Assembly: GCA_937139475.1 (NCBI GenBank)
Contig: CAKZQF010000204.1
Span: 1 to 64,000 of the forward strand
Source of the DNA: an uncultured Gammaproteobacteria bacterium
Lineage (GTDB): Bacteria; Pseudomonadota; Gammaproteobacteria; Enterobacterales; Psychrobiaceae
Direction: 5' to 3'
DNA length: 64,000 bases
The translations under genes were made by a program, and so were the position numbers. The notes under the pieces were generated by a model that was given only the letters and a program-made list of their open reading frames with translations, was not told the DNA's origin and searched no databases. Shown one piece after another: positions 46,246 to 57,193 of the stretch; positions within the stretch are counted from its first letter, which is position 1, and every line of letters begins with the position of its first letter.

Positions 46246-47349
46246 TTAATCTCTCACTACTTCATCAATAATGGCGCCACCAAGACAAACGTCGCCTTGG
46301 TAAAATACAGCGGATTGACCTGGAGTGACGGAGCTTTGCGGCTGATCGAAAATGACGCGAACTTGATCTGGCCCAGCAGGATACAACGTACATGGAATAT
46401 CTGTTTGACGATAGCGTGTTTTAACCGTGAGCTTGGTAACTTCTTGCGGCCCTTTGCGATCCGTCCAGTGAAGCTGGCTTGCCAGTAGGCCGTTTGAAAA
46501 TAGGCGAGGGTGGTCGCTGCCTTGGCCAACTAACAATACATTGCGATCTAAATCTTTATCAACCACATACCAAGGGGCCTCACCGTGATTGGTTAGTCCA
46601 CCAATTTGCAGGCCTTTTCGCTGGCCCAATGTGTGATACATTAAACCATCATGCTTACCTATCACTTCCCCTTCGCAGGTTTCAATATTACCTGGCTGGG
46701 CTGGAAGGTATTTTGCTAAGAAGTCTTTGAATTTTCGCTCGCCAATAAAACAAATACCAGTAGAGTCTTTTTTATTGTGGGTAATTAGGCCTTGCTCAAG
46801 CGCTATTTCGCGGACTTGTGGCTTTTCTAGACCACCGACAGGAAATAATGTTTGTGCAATATGCTCGCTACCTAGCGTATAAAGGAAATAACTTTGGTCT
46901 TTATTATTATCCAGGCCACGTATTAATTGCCATTGACCATCCACTTCACGACGCTGTACATAGTGGCCGGTAGCAATATAGTCAGCGCCTAGCGCTTCAG
47001 CGGCAAATTCTAAAAAGGCCTTGAACTTGATTTCTTTATTACAAATGATATCTGGGTTTGGCGTTCGGCCTGCTTTGTATTCTTCCAGGAAATATTCAAA
47101 AACATTATCCCAGTACTCAGCGGCAAAATTAATGCTGTGTAATTCGATGCCTAATTTGTCACAAACAGCTTGTGCATCGGCAAGGTCTTGAGCGGCTGAA
47201 CAGTACTCGTCTGTGTCATCTTCTTCCCAGTTTTTCATAAACAGGCCTTCGACCTGATAACCCTGTTGCTTTAATAAATAAGCTGAAACGGAAGAGTCAA
47301 CACCGCCGGAAATACCAACGATTACTTTTTTACTTGCCTTATCGACCAT
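46246..47349 (-). CDS. mnmA: tRNA-specific 2-thiouridylase MnmA
   Basis: 367 residues. MnmA thiolates U34 of Lys, Glu and Gln tRNAs, accepting sulfur from the Tus relay. The PP-loop is GISGGVDSS; the catalytic cysteines are in [12 protein letters not shown] and [12 protein letters not shown], and the conserved NKDQSYFLY and [10 protein letters not shown] are present. ATG 47349 has AAGG at good spacing; the frame is open ten residues upstream. It heads mnmA-hflD-purB. A TATAAT -10-like element lies on the minus strand at about 47388-47393. The nudJ gene usually before mnmA is absent. Confidence 0.95.
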   Translation of the reverse strand: MVDKASKKVIVGISGGVDSSVSAYLLKQQGYQVEGLFMKNWEEDDTDEYCSAAQDLADAQAVCDKLGIELHSINFAAEYWDNVFEYFLEEYKAGRTPNPDIICNKEIKFKAFLEFAAEALGADYIATGHYVQRREVDGQWQLIRGLDNNKDQSYFLYTLGSEHIAQTLFPVGGLEKPQVREIALEQGLITHNKKDSTGICFIGERKFKDFLAKYLPAQPGNIETCEGEVIGKHDGLMYHTLGQRKGLQIGGLTNHGEAPWYVVDKDLDRNVLLVGQGSDHPRLFSNGLLASQLHWTDRKGPQEVTKLTVKTRYRQTDIPCTLYPAGPDQVRVIFDQPQSSVTPGQSAVFYQGDVCLGGAIIDEVVRD

Positions 47350-47604
47350 GATGTACCTTGTGCTAAATGTGACGCCCATCCACCAAAATTATAACCAGAA
47401 CGAATAAAGTGTGATCTAGGTAACGCTGGGATGGTATTTTTCGGGCGAAAATTCTAACACGAATTAAGGTCTTGGCATAGTAAAAACAGCGAGTAAAGCC
47501 CAATCCCAATTTCAATAATCAATTGACCGTAAAATTAGTGGAATTGGTATAATTTACAGCCAACGATTAGCATCAGGCTAATTGCCTTTTACAAGCTACG
47601 ACCG

Positions 47605-48243
47605 TTAGCCTTGAATCGTGCTATAACAGCCGTTTTCAATGCCGTCGATCGTCCAGGAACCAATTCGGTAGCGAATTAGGCGGAGCGTTGGATGTCCAAT
47701 GTGGGCCGTCATGCGGCGTACTTGGCGATTGCGACCTTCACTAATGGTGATTTCGAGCCAACTTGTTGGTATATTCTTGCGTTCTCTAATCGGTGGGGTA
47801 CGTGACCATAGCAATGAAGGTTGTTCGATTAGCTTAACAGTAGCTGGAAGAGTCAATCCATCTTTTAGTTTGACACCACGAGAGAGCTCTTCGATTTTTT
47901 CTTGGCTAGGAATGCCCTCTACTTGAGCCCAGTAGGTTTTGCTGGTTTTCTTTTTCGGTTGGGTGAGTTTAGCTTGTAACTTACCATCGTTAGTCAACAA
48001 CAATAACCCTTCACTGTCGCGGTCTAACCGTCCGGCAGCATAGACCCCTTTTTCAGTAATAAAATCAGCTAATGTTGAACGGTTGTTATCGTCCGTGAAC
48101 TGACTTAATACATCAAAGGGTTTGTTGAACAGAATTATTTTCTGTTGCGCAGGTGCACAGTTTTTTTTGACACGACGATTTACGGGCCTCGTATCGCCGC
48201 TTTTATTGGTAAATCGCTGACGAAGCTTTTTAGAATGCATCAT
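47605..48243 (-). CDS. rluE: 23S rRNA pseudouridine(2457) synthase RluE
   Basis: 212 residues. The catalytic motif [17 protein letters not shown] carries the aspartate that attacks uridine, and [17 protein letters not shown] is the RsuA-family end. The start [12 protein letters not shown] fits RluE, which modifies U2457. There is no N-terminal S4 domain. A basic N-terminal tail of about 30 residues precedes the core. Followed on the minus strand by a 225-base gap and then mnmA. Confidence 0.9.
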   Translation of the reverse strand: MMHSKKLRQRFTNKSGDTRPVNRRVKKNCAPAQQKIILFNKPFDVLSQFTDDNNRSTLADFITEKGVYAAGRLDRDSEGLLLLTNDGKLQAKLTQPKKKTSKTYWAQVEGIPSQEKIEELSRGVKLKDGLTLPATVKLIEQPSLLWSRTPPIRERKNIPTSWLEITISEGRNRQVRRMTAHIGHPTLRLIRYRIGSWTIDGIENGCYSTIQG

Positions 48244-48296
48244 CTTACTTAACTTAAAGGATAATGCACCATTGTAACGCGTTTCGTCACGACTAT

Positions 48297-48518
48297 CTAA
48301 TTGGTTATCTCTTCACCAATCGGACTGATTTTTTCAGCATGAGCCCCTTTAGGGCCACTTTGCAGTTCGTAATTTACTTCTTGTCCTGCCTTTAATGTCC
48401 GGTAGCCTTCCATTTCAATTACAGAGTAATGGGCAAACACATCTTCACCACCACTGTCTGGACAAATAAAACCAAATCCTTTTGCGTTGTTAAACCATTT
48501 CACTGTACCGGTAGCCAT
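48297..48518 (-). CDS. cspD: Cold shock-like protein CspD
   Basis: 73 residues of the cold-shock domain with both RNA-binding motifs, KGFGFI and DVFAHY, close to E. coli CspD (74), which inhibits DNA replication in stationary phase and is a Lon substrate. It lies divergent from clpS across 203 bases, the same arrangement as in E. coli, which supports CspD over other Csp paralogues. Confidence 0.93.
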   Translation of the reverse strand: MATGTVKWFNNAKGFGFICPDSGGEDVFAHYSVIEMEGYRTLKAGQEVNYELQSGPKGAHAEKISPIGEEITN

Positions 48519-48721
48519 AAGCTAAATTCCTTTTTGATCAAATTTTCTATCAATATGTGAGAACAGAATTAGTATTTAAACACTGTAGTGGGTGATTAAA
48601 TAAGTAATAACTATTAGAATAGTTAAACAAAATAAAATTTCAGTCAAGAGAAAAAGCTGATTTATTATTAAAAACAATGCATATTTACAGTTAAGTTAAA
48701 AATAAGGTCTAAAATTAAATT

Positions 48722-49036
48722 ATGAGTGATTCAAGTGAACTTGAGTTTGTTATTGAAAGAGACACTCAAAAAGAGGCGCTAAAGCCTCCATCATTATATC
48801 AAGTAGTACTAAACAATGATGACTACACACCAATGGATTTTGTTATCGAGATACTGACAGTATTTTTTGCAAAAAGTGAGGAAGAGGCATTTCAGATTAT
48901 GATGATGGTGCACGAGCAAGGCAAGGCTTCGTGTGGAACCTATAGCGCTGACGTAGCAGAAACAAAAGTTAGTCAAGTTAACGATTGCGCAAGAGAGCAT
49001 CAACATCCGCTCTTGTGTACTATGGAAGAAGTTTAA
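48722..49036 (+). CDS. clpS: ATP-dependent Clp protease adaptor ClpS
   Basis: 104 residues. ClpS delivers proteins with Leu, Phe, Tyr or Trp N-termini to ClpAP. Binding-pocket residues are in [22 protein letters not shown] and [21 protein letters not shown]. It starts the clpS-clpA operon, 37 bases before clpA. No strong ribosome site is seen in the AT-rich leader (AAATTAAATT). Confidence 0.95.
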   Translation: MSDSSELEFVIERDTQKEALKPPSLYQVVLNNDDYTPMDFVIEILTVFFAKSEEEAFQIMMMVHEQGKASCGTYSADVAETKVSQVNDCAREHQHPLLCTMEEV

Positions 49037-49073
49037 CTGGCTCAAGCGGTGAACTTATTACAAGGGGATATTT

Positions 49074-51335
49074 ATGTTAAATAAATCACTAGAACTTACA
49101 CTGAATAACGCATTTCGTGATGCTCGCGCAAAACGTCATGAGTTTATGACGGTGGAGCACCTTTTACTTGCCTTAACTGATAATGAATCAGCGAAACAGG
49201 CTCTCTTGGCTTGCGGAGCAGATATTAAATTACTCCAAGTCGATATCACCTCGTTTATCGAAGAAACAACACCGCTTTTAGGTCTTGATGATGAAGAACG
49301 CGAAACTCAACCAACACTGGGGTTTCAACGGGTATTACAGCGAGCAGTGTTTCATGTGCAATCCTCAGGAAACAGTGAAGTTACCGGTGCTAATGTCTTG
49401 GTTGCTATTTTTAGTGAACAAGAATCTCAAGCAACCTACCTACTTAAGAAAGCCAATATCTCGCGTTTGGATATTGTGAACTATATTTCCCACGGGGTGA
49501 GTAAGGATGGGGATGCAGATCCCGTTCCTGGCTTAGAACAAAATCCCGGTGATGACGAACAATCCAAAGCCAATGCGCTAACTAAGTATGCTAGTAATTT
49601 AAATGAAGCAGCGCGTGCTGGTGATATAGACCCACTGATAGGTCGCCAAAGTGAAGTAGAACGTACGATTCAAGTGCTGTCACGGCGCCGCAAGAATAAT
49701 CCGTTACTAGTGGGTGAAGCTGGTGTGGGTAAAACCGCTATTGCCGAGGGGTTAGCTTACCGTATCGTTAACGATGATGTACCTAATATCATTAAGGAAC
49801 ATGTTATATATTCTCTGGATATGGGAGCGATATTAGCGGGCACTAAATACCGTGGTGACTTTGAGAAGCGCTTTAAAGCGGTATTAAAAGAGTTTGAAAA
49901 AGAACCTGATTCCATTCTATTTATCGATGAAATTCATACGATAATTGGTGCGGGAGCCGCTTCTGGCGGGATGATGGATGCATCCAACCTGCTAAAACCG
50001 TTGTTATCAAGTGGTCAGTTGCGTTGTATTGGCTCAACTACCTATCAGGAGTTTCAAGGGGTATTTGAAAAAGACCGCGCGCTTGCACGACGCTTTCAAA
50101 AAATCGACGTAGTCGAACCGACCATTGAAGAAACCACTGAAATACTGATGGGGTTAAAGCCTTGTTATGAAGAGCATCATAATGTGTCCTATACACATAA
50201 TGCACTGCGGGCGGCGGCGAAGCTGTCTGACAAATACATCTTGGAACGCTTCTTACCAGATAAAGCAATTGATATTATCGATGAAGCTGGTGCGCGGGTA
50301 GCGATGACACGAGATACTGATGACGATAGCGTAATCGATGTTGCACAGATTGAATCGATTATCGCCAAAATGGCGCGTATTCCTGAACAGTCAGTATCTT
50401 CTTCTGATGTTGATTTGCTTAAAAATCTTGACCGTAATCTGAAGTTGGTGGTGTTTGGACAGGATCCTGCGATTGAAAAACTCACCAGTGCCATTCGTTT
50501 ATCACGTTCAGGGCTTGGCAATGAAGATAAGCCGATTGGTTCATTCTTGTTCGCTGGACCAACAGGGGTTGGTAAAACGGAAGTTTGTAAGCAGCTTGCC
50601 AAAAGTTTAGGTGTCGAGCTGATTCGCTTTGATATGTCAGAATACCTAGAGAGCCACACGGTAAGTCGATTGATTGGTGCACCTCCTGGCTATGTTGGTT
50701 ATGACCAAGGTGGCTTGTTAACCGATGCAGTGCGTAAACATCCACATAGTGTGGTGCTTTTAGATGAAATAGAAAAAGCACACGGTGATGTCTACAACCT
50801 GTTATTGCAAGTAATGGATCACGGTAGTCTGACCGATAACAACGGCCGTAAAGCCGATTTTAGAAATGTTATTGTGGTGATGACAACAAATGCTGGTGCT
50901 AGTGAAACTGAACGCAAATCAATTGGTTTCAAGATGCAGGATAACTCCACAGATGCGATGCAAGAAATTAACCGTATCTTTACACCAGAGTTTAGGAATC
51001 GCTTAGATTCGATTGTTTGGTTTAACAGTCTAGAACACGCGATTATCGACCAAGTAGTAGATAAGTTTGTGGTCGAGGTGCAAGCACAGTTAGATAATAA
51101 GTGTGTAACCCTTGAAGTGTCAAAAGCGGCAAGAACCTGGCTCGTGAACAAAGGCTACGATAAAACCATGGGCGCGCGTCCAATGACCAGGGTGATTCAA
51201 GAACACTTGAAGAAACCGATGGCCAATGAATTACTGTTTGGTAAATTGATTAAAGGCGGTACGGTGAGCGTTGATCTGAAAAATGATAAGTTGGAATTTA
51301 CTTACATTCCACTGAATGAAACAGAAAGTGCTTAG
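49074..51335 (+). CDS. clpA: ATP-dependent Clp protease ATP-binding subunit ClpA
   Basis: 753 residues (E. coli 758). Tandem N-terminal repeats (1-140) bind ClpS. D1 has GEAGVGKTAIAEG and DEIHTIIGAG; D2 has GPTGVGKTEVCKQ and DEIEKAHGDV. The ClpP-binding loop is IGF (SIGFKMQDN), and arginine fingers lie after FTPEFRNRLD. ClpA unfolds substrates for ClpP. GGGGATA precedes the start and a strong terminator follows. Confidence 0.97.
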   Translation: MLNKSLELTLNNAFRDARAKRHEFMTVEHLLLALTDNESAKQALLACGADIKLLQVDITSFIEETTPLLGLDDEERETQPTLGFQRVLQRAVFHVQSSGNSEVTGANVLVAIFSEQESQATYLLKKANISRLDIVNYISHGVSKDGDADPVPGLEQNPGDDEQSKANALTKYASNLNEAARAGDIDPLIGRQSEVERTIQVLSRRRKNNPLLVGEAGVGKTAIAEGLAYRIVNDDVPNIIKEHVIYSLDMGAILAGTKYRGDFEKRFKAVLKEFEKEPDSILFIDEIHTIIGAGAASGGMMDASNLLKPLLSSGQLRCIGSTTYQEFQGVFEKDRALARRFQKIDVVEPTIEETTEILMGLKPCYEEHHNVSYTHNALRAAAKLSDKYILERFLPDKAIDIIDEAGARVAMTRDTDDDSVIDVAQIESIIAKMARIPEQSVSSSDVDLLKNLDRNLKLVVFGQDPAIEKLTSAIRLSRSGLGNEDKPIGSFLFAGPTGVGKTEVCKQLAKSLGVELIRFDMSEYLESHTVSRLIGAPPGYVGYDQGGLLTDAVRKHPHSVVLLDEIEKAHGDVYNLLLQVMDHGSLTDNNGRKADFRNVIVVMTTNAGASETERKSIGFKMQDNSTDAMQEINRIFTPEFRNRLDSIVWFNSLEHAIIDQVVDKFVVEVQAQLDNKCVTLEVSKAARTWLVNKGYDKTMGARPMTRVIQEHLKKPMANELLFGKLIKGGTVSVDLKNDKLEFTYIPLNETESA

Positions 51336-51356
51336 TATTGTTTATAAGTAGATAAC

Positions 51357-51384
51357 AAAAAGCCCATCATTTGATGGGCTTTTT
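51357..51384. terminator. Bidirectional rho-independent terminator between clpA and infA
   Basis: AAAAAGCCCATCA and TGATGGGCTTTTT form a 13-base perfect stem with a 2-base loop. The T-tract on each strand serves the converging clpA and infA transcripts. Confidence 0.93.
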
Positions 51385-51435
51385 ACTTTTTAGCTAAATT
51401 TATCAATCTAGCTAATTATATGATCTGTCTAGGTC

Positions 51436-51717
<282 letters not shown>

Positions 51718-51773
51718 CTAATTTATGGGCGCAAATAATGACGTAATTAGGTCGTCGTGTAAAGGTTTGCGCA

Positions 51774-52481
51774 CTATTTTTTGAACTTTATCCATTGTTC
51801 TTCGATGAAACGCTCATTTGGTCCATAGTTTTTCTTATAATTCATCGCGTCACATTCGTCTATTTGGTATCCGAGGTAGAGATATTTCTTATGCTGCTGC
51901 TTTGCCAGTTTAATCTGCTGTAAAATATTAAACTGGCCTAACGAGCGTTTATCTAACGATGGCTCGAAAAATGTGTAAACTGCAGATAATGCGTCACTAA
52001 CAGAATCACATACGGCAACACTGACCAATTTTCCATCGAGATATCCCTCAATAAAAACGCGATCGAGCCAACTGCACTGGGTAAAGCTAGCAAGTGTTTC
52101 TTCTTTCGGCGGGTACATGCTGCCACTGGCATGTCGGTGGGCGATATAACGTGCGTATAGCGGAAAATAGTCTGGTGATGGCGTGCTGCGTGTTCGTAAC
52201 TCGACATCCTTGTTTTTGGAAAGAATGCGCCTTTGACTTTTAGTTGGGACAAATTCGCTAACAGCGATTCTAATACTCTGACACGCATTACAATTAGTGC
52301 AATGTGGGCGATATGCATCTTCTCCCCCACGTCGAAAGCCTCTGGGTAATAGTTGTTGATAGGTATCGCTGTTCATTTGCGCCTGAGGGTGAACGACCAA
52401 CAACTGCTCTTGACGATCGGGTAAATAACTACAATCAAATTCACCCGTTAAACCAAGTTGTAACTTATAAATATCATTCAT
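51774..52481 (-). CDS. bpt: Aspartate/glutamate leucyltransferase (arginyl-transferase family)
   Basis: 235 residues of the ATE/Bpt family, which attaches leucine to N-terminal Asp or Glu of proteins, making them ClpS substrates. The cysteine cluster is CTNCNACQSIR. The conserved DSVSDALSAVYTFFEPSL, QIKLAKQQHKKYLYLGY and MNYKKNYGP are present. Its start overlaps the aat stop by eight bases, so both N-degron transferases share an operon. Confidence 0.92.
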   Translation of the reverse strand: MNDIYKLQLGLTGEFDCSYLPDRQEQLLVVHPQAQMNSDTYQQLLPRGFRRGGEDAYRPHCTNCNACQSIRIAVSEFVPTKSQRRILSKNKDVELRTRSTPSPDYFPLYARYIAHRHASGSMYPPKEETLASFTQCSWLDRVFIEGYLDGKLVSVAVCDSVSDALSAVYTFFEPSLDKRSLGQFNILQQIKLAKQQHKKYLYLGYQIDECDAMNYKKNYGPNERFIEEQWIKFKK

Positions 52482-53184
52482 AGCTGATTTCCTGCACTGA
52501 CCAGACTACTTCTTTTGGATCCCCCATGGCAAGACCATTTTTTAAATGTGCGACAAAGTCAGTTCGCGGCATCTCTTTGGCACCGAGTGACAATAAATGA
52601 GGATTTGGCACCTGACAGTCGATTAAACTAATCCCGCGCTTATTTAGCCACCGTGAAAGGGCATATAAGCCAGTTTTAGAGGCATTGCTCATGAGCGAGA
52701 ACATCGATTCACCACAAAATGTATTAGCAACGAACAGGCCATATACGCCGCCCACCAGCTCATCGTCATGCCAAACTTCGATGCTATGGGCAATGCCTTG
52801 TTTATGCAGCAACGTATAAGCGGCAATTATATCGCTATTAATCCAGGTCTCATCTTCATAAGGACGCGGACTAGCACAATGTTTGATAACCTCTTCGAAG
52901 GCGAGGTTAATGGTTACTTTAAAGGTTTTTTTTCTTAGAAATCTCGCAAAGCTGCTGCTAACATAGAAATCGTCAGTTTTAATAACACACCTTGGATTAG
53001 GAGACCACCACATGATTGGTTCGCCTTCGCTATACCATGGGAAAATTCCTTGCTGATAGGCACTAAATAATCGTTGGGTAGAAAGTTGACCGCCAGCAGC
53101 GAGCAAACCATTTGGTTTTAAAAGAGCTTTGCTTACTGGAGGAAACTGATCGTCATGATCATTTAATATTGTTAGTTGCGCCAT
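52474..53184 (-). CDS. aat: Leucyl/phenylalanyl-tRNA-protein transferase
   Basis: 236 residues from ATG 53184 (the frame opens 25 codons upstream). Aat adds Leu or Phe to N-terminal Lys, Arg or Met-type residues, the other route to ClpS. Family signs: LLAAGGQLSTQRLFSAYQQGIFPWY, MWWSPNPRCVI, YEDETWINSDI, FCGESMFSLMSNASKTGLYAL and LIDCQVPNPHLLSLGA. It heads the aat-bpt operon. Confidence 0.95.
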   Translation of the reverse strand: MAQLTILNDHDDQFPPVSKALLKPNGLLAAGGQLSTQRLFSAYQQGIFPWYSEGEPIMWWSPNPRCVIKTDDFYVSSSFARFLRKKTFKVTINLAFEEVIKHCASPRPYEDETWINSDIIAAYTLLHKQGIAHSIEVWHDDELVGGVYGLFVANTFCGESMFSLMSNASKTGLYALSRWLNKRGISLIDCQVPNPHLLSLGAKEMPRTDFVAHLKNGLAMGDPKEVVWSVQEISYE

Positions 53185-53304
53185 AGTATTGATTGGTTTA
53201 ATATTTGTTTCATGAATATATGCTATAGCTTTACATAGTCGGTGGCGTAAGACAAACATTCAAGCAGCTATGAGAGCATCACATAGGCACAGACAAGGGA
53301 TCAC

Positions 53305-53781
53305 ATGGAGAATCAAATGAGGTGGTTTGCCTATATAATTGGATTATTGGTTATTAGTGCAAGTGTGGCTAATTACGCGGTTGCTGAAGAAACGATTAAT
53401 ATTTCTAAAGTAGAATCCGGCACCGTATTAAGTGTTCGAAAGCTTAGTGAGGCAGACTTACTACGCGATCAAAGTCGAGGCTGGGCGTTGTTCGGTAATG
53501 CGTTGATTGGCGGTGTGTTAGGTTATCAACATGGCGGTGGTTCTGCGCTGGATGTAAAAATGGTACTCAATAGTGTACTTCGCCATAACAATAAAACCTC
53601 AACAACGAATATGCTTGAAAGCGCAGATAAAATTCGACTGTATGAGATCCAGGTAACCTTGCGTAATGGTGATAGAAAAACCATTGTCACGTCAAACAAC
53701 AATAATACGGTTTATCGAGTCAGTGACAAAATCCGCTTGGTACATTTTGAAACCGGCGTGTTTATCGATAAGATCTTATAG
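53305..53781 (+). CDS. Hypothetical exported protein
   Basis: 158 residues with a signal peptide (WFAYIIGLLVISASVANYAVA, then EET). No lipobox cysteine follows, so a soluble periplasmic or surface protein is likely. A short glycine-rich segment (NALIGGVLGYQHGGGSALD) recalls glycine-zipper proteins of the SlyB/Rcs type, and the end is beta-rich (IRLYEIQVTLRNGDRKTIV). AAGGGA precedes ATG 53305; ATG 53317 is possible. It is divergent from aat and closed by a strong terminator. No function is proposed. Confidence 0.7.
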   Translation: MENQMRWFAYIIGLLVISASVANYAVAEETINISKVESGTVLSVRKLSEADLLRDQSRGWALFGNALIGGVLGYQHGGGSALDVKMVLNSVLRHNNKTSTTNMLESADKIRLYEIQVTLRNGDRKTIVTSNNNNTVYRVSDKIRLVHFETGVFIDKIL

Positions 53782-53801
53782 CGATTGAGCTATTAAACGA
53801 T

Positions 53802-53838
53802 AAAAAGCCTAACTCTTTTTGGAGTTAGGCTTTTTTTT
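53802..53838 (+). terminator. Rho-independent terminator of the exported-protein gene
   Basis: AAAAAGCCTAACTC (53802-53815) pairs perfectly with GAGTTAGGCTTTTT (53822-53835) across 6 bases and runs into further T. The stem is 14 bases. Confidence 0.93.
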
Positions 53839-53841
53839 GGC

Positions 53842-54064
53842 TGTATTAATACCAATAACACAAATTTAGTTGATTATTTTTCATGTTCTAAACGAATGAT
53901 GGCTACGTTATTTATTTTCTATCGTAGAATGACTACATACGCAAATAAATGCCTTGTCTACATGGATGTAGGCACTTAGGTTTAGTCAGGAACTATAAAC
54001 CTGTGCCATAATCCGTTTATCTACACTACAAAATAGGCCACTTTATTAATGTAATTGGTATAAC
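53842..54064. repeat. Structured intergenic element with imperfect terminal inverted repeats (MITE-like)
   Basis: The ends match in opposite orientation: TTAATACCAATAACACAAAT on the left and, on the opposite strand, GTTATACCAATTACATTAAT on the right (common core ATACCAATNACA). Inside is a good hairpin at 53971-54007 (GGCAC-TT-AGGTTTA against TAAACCT-GTGCC) and a second dyad, CTACAT-GG-ATGTAG, at about 53958-53971. No open frame of note is present. Similar ATACCAATTACATTAAT ends are common in Alteromonadales intergenic DNA from memory, so a non-autonomous repeat is likely, though no other copy is in this window. Confidence 0.5.
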
Positions 54065-54073
54065 AGGCTAGTA

Positions 54074-55063
<990 letters not shown>

Positions 55064-55118
55064 CTAGGCAATATAAAGATTGATGGGGGCAAGTACAAGC
55101 ATTACAAGTGATAAAAAC

Positions 55119-55147
55119 AAAAAAGGGAAAGCAAAACGCTTTCCCTT
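55119..55147 (-). terminator. Rho-independent terminator of ald
   Basis: On the minus strand AAGGGAAAGC and GCTTTCCCTT form a 10-base stem around a 5-base loop, followed by a T-rich tract (TTTTGTTTTT). It lies 24 bases past the ald stop and before trxB. Confidence 0.85.
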
Positions 55148-55170
55148 AGTCTAATTGTAAGCTAATTCAA

Positions 55171-56286
55171 TTAGGCAATAGCTTGTTCTGGCGCCACGTA
55201 CTCAAGGCCGTGAGCAACGGCAACACTTTCACACGTAATTTTGCCATCAATAACATTTAGGCCAGCTAGGAAGTGAGGGTTGTTACCCAATGCTTCTTTA
55301 TAGCCTTTATTTGCAAGCTCAATGATAAAAGGTAGCGTTGCGTTGTTAAGCGCAAAAGTTGATGTGCGTGGTACGGCGCCTGGCATGTTCGCCACACAGT
55401 AATGCACAACATCATCAACGATGAATGTTGGGTCCTGATGCGTCGTTGCATGTGATGTTTCAATACAGCCACCTTGGTCGATTGCTACATCAACAATTGC
55501 AGCGCCAGCTTTCATCGCCGCGATATGCGCTTTGGTGATTAATTTAGGTGCAGCCGCACCAGGGATTAACACACCACCGATAACCAAATCAGCTGCCAAG
55601 ACTTCTTTTTCTAACGTGTCAGCAGTTGAGTATAATACTTTAGCTGTGTTACCAAACTGCACGTTTAAACGGCGTAACGTATCAATGTTGCGATCAAGAA
55701 TAGTTACTTCAGCACCCATACCAACAGCCATTTGTGCTGCATTGTTACCAACCATACCACCGCCAACAACGACAACTTTTGCAGGCTCAACACCAGGCAC
55801 GCCACCTAATAACATGCCGCGTCCTGCGTTAGATTTTTCTAACGCTTGTGCGCCAGCTTGAATTGACATGCGGCCAGCCACCTCAGACATTGGTGCAAGC
55901 AGTGGTAAGCCACCGTTATTGTCTGTAACTGTTTCATAAGCGATACAAACGGCTTTAGAATCAATAAGATCTTGTGTTTGCGGTAAATCAGGTGCCAAGT
56001 GTAGGTAAGTGAATAAAATTTGGCCTTCGCGTAACATTGCACGTTCAACAGCTTGAGGCTCTTTTACCTTCACAATCATTTCCGCAGAGGCGAAAATGGC
56101 TGAAGCTTCGCTAGCGATAGTTGCACCAGCTGCAATATAATCTTGGTCTGAAAAACCTATACCGCTACCGGCATTAGTTTCTACCACTACGCTGTGACCG
56201 TTCTGGATTAATTCACGTACACTTGCTGGAACCATACCTACGCGGTATTCGTGATTTTTAATTTCTTTAGGTACACCGATAATCAT
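55171..56286 (-). CDS. ald: Alanine dehydrogenase
   Basis: 371 residues. Ald interconverts L-alanine and pyruvate with NAD. The opening MIIGVPKEIKNHEYRVGMVP, catalytic-loop VKVKEPQ, HLAPD, the nucleotide-binding VVVGGGMVGNNAAQMAVGMGAEVTILD and the end VAVAHGLEY are typical. It diverges from lrp across 212 bases, a layout in which Lrp controls ald in other bacteria; Lrp control here is inference. It is not in the corresponding E. coli trxB-lrp segment. Confidence 0.96.
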   Translation of the reverse strand: MIIGVPKEIKNHEYRVGMVPASVRELIQNGHSVVVETNAGSGIGFSDQDYIAAGATIASEASAIFASAEMIVKVKEPQAVERAMLREGQILFTYLHLAPDLPQTQDLIDSKAVCIAYETVTDNNGGLPLLAPMSEVAGRMSIQAGAQALEKSNAGRGMLLGGVPGVEPAKVVVVGGGMVGNNAAQMAVGMGAEVTILDRNIDTLRRLNVQFGNTAKVLYSTADTLEKEVLAADLVIGGVLIPGAAAPKLITKAHIAAMKAGAAIVDVAIDQGGCIETSHATTHQDPTFIVDDVVHYCVANMPGAVPRTSTFALNNATLPFIIELANKGYKEALGNNPHFLAGLNVIDGKITCESVAVAHGLEYVAPEQAIA

Positions 56287-56498
56287 ATTGTTATCCTTCT
56301 ATTGTTATGGGTTTGATTGTTTCCAACTATGTCAGCTAAACGCTGTTTAATAGATTGGGTTAATGTTGAATATTATAAACAAGGTGTACTGAAATTAATC
56401 ACTCTTGTTGGTAGCTAATTTCAAATGATTTGGTGGATTATGCTGTAAACCATGCTATTGTTGGTGTTTTATGCTGAATTATACGAAATGGGTAGTCT

Positions 56499-56960
56499 AT
56501 GGAACTAGATCGAATTGATAAAAGTATTCTACGTGAGTTGCAAAACGATGGTCGTATCTCAAATGTCGAGCTCTCTAGGCGAGTCGGCTTAAGTCCCACT
56601 CCTTGTCTTGAGCGGGTAAAACGTCTAGAGAAAAATAAAGTGATCCGTCAGTACACGACGTTGCTTGACCCCAATTTGCTTAATGCTTCATTGATGGTTT
56701 ATGTTGAGATAACGTTGCACCGCTCAAGTGCCGATGTATTTGATCGCTTTAATCTTGCAGCCCATCAACTTGATTCCATTTTGGAATGTCATTTGGTGTC
56801 CGGTGACTTTGATTACTTAATCAAAACCCGTGTATCGGATATGTCGACCTATCGCAAAGTGATAAACGAAACCTTGCTGGCGTTACCAGACATAAAAGAT
56901 TCGCGTACCTACGTAGTTATGGAAGAAGTTAAGTATTCAACTCAGATAAATATTACTTAG
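56499..56960 (+). CDS. lrp: Leucine-responsive regulatory protein Lrp
   Basis: 153 residues (E. coli 164). The winged helix-turn-helix is clear (LDRIDKSILRELQNDGRISNVELSRRVGLSPTPCLERVKRLE), followed by the ligand-binding RAM domain (LECHLVSGDFDYLIKTRV). The N-terminal tail of E. coli Lrp is shorter here. It lies between ald and ftsK in the conserved lrp-ftsK-lolA-rarA order. It is expected to be a global regulator of amino acid genes. Confidence 0.95.
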   Translation: MELDRIDKSILRELQNDGRISNVELSRRVGLSPTPCLERVKRLEKNKVIRQYTTLLDPNLLNASLMVYVEITLHRSSADVFDRFNLAAHQLDSILECHLVSGDFDYLIKTRVSDMSTYRKVINETLLALPDIKDSRTYVVMEEVKYSTQINIT

Positions 56961-57193
56961 TGCAGTAACAGCGATATTCAGCAGGTTTTAATCTAGCCAG
57001 GGTATTATGATTAATCATTTGACTATTATTAGCTAAATTCTAGTCAGTTAACTTGTTTTTCGTAGAATTTAATAGATAAATTTTGTAAGGTAAACTGTTG
57101 CGCCAAGTTATTTGTTTGTTGGCGCTAATATTGGCCAAATTAGCATGAACATATCTTGTCTGCTGAGTTAAGAATGGATTGAGGGAGTAAGCT

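Noticed and set aside
47523..47590. Plus-strand TTGACC/TATAAT promoter-like pair followed by an ATTAGC/GCTAAT hairpin
   Set aside because: The spacer is 19 bases and the hairpin would begin almost at the start site, leaving no transcript body; it may be chance in AT-rich DNA.
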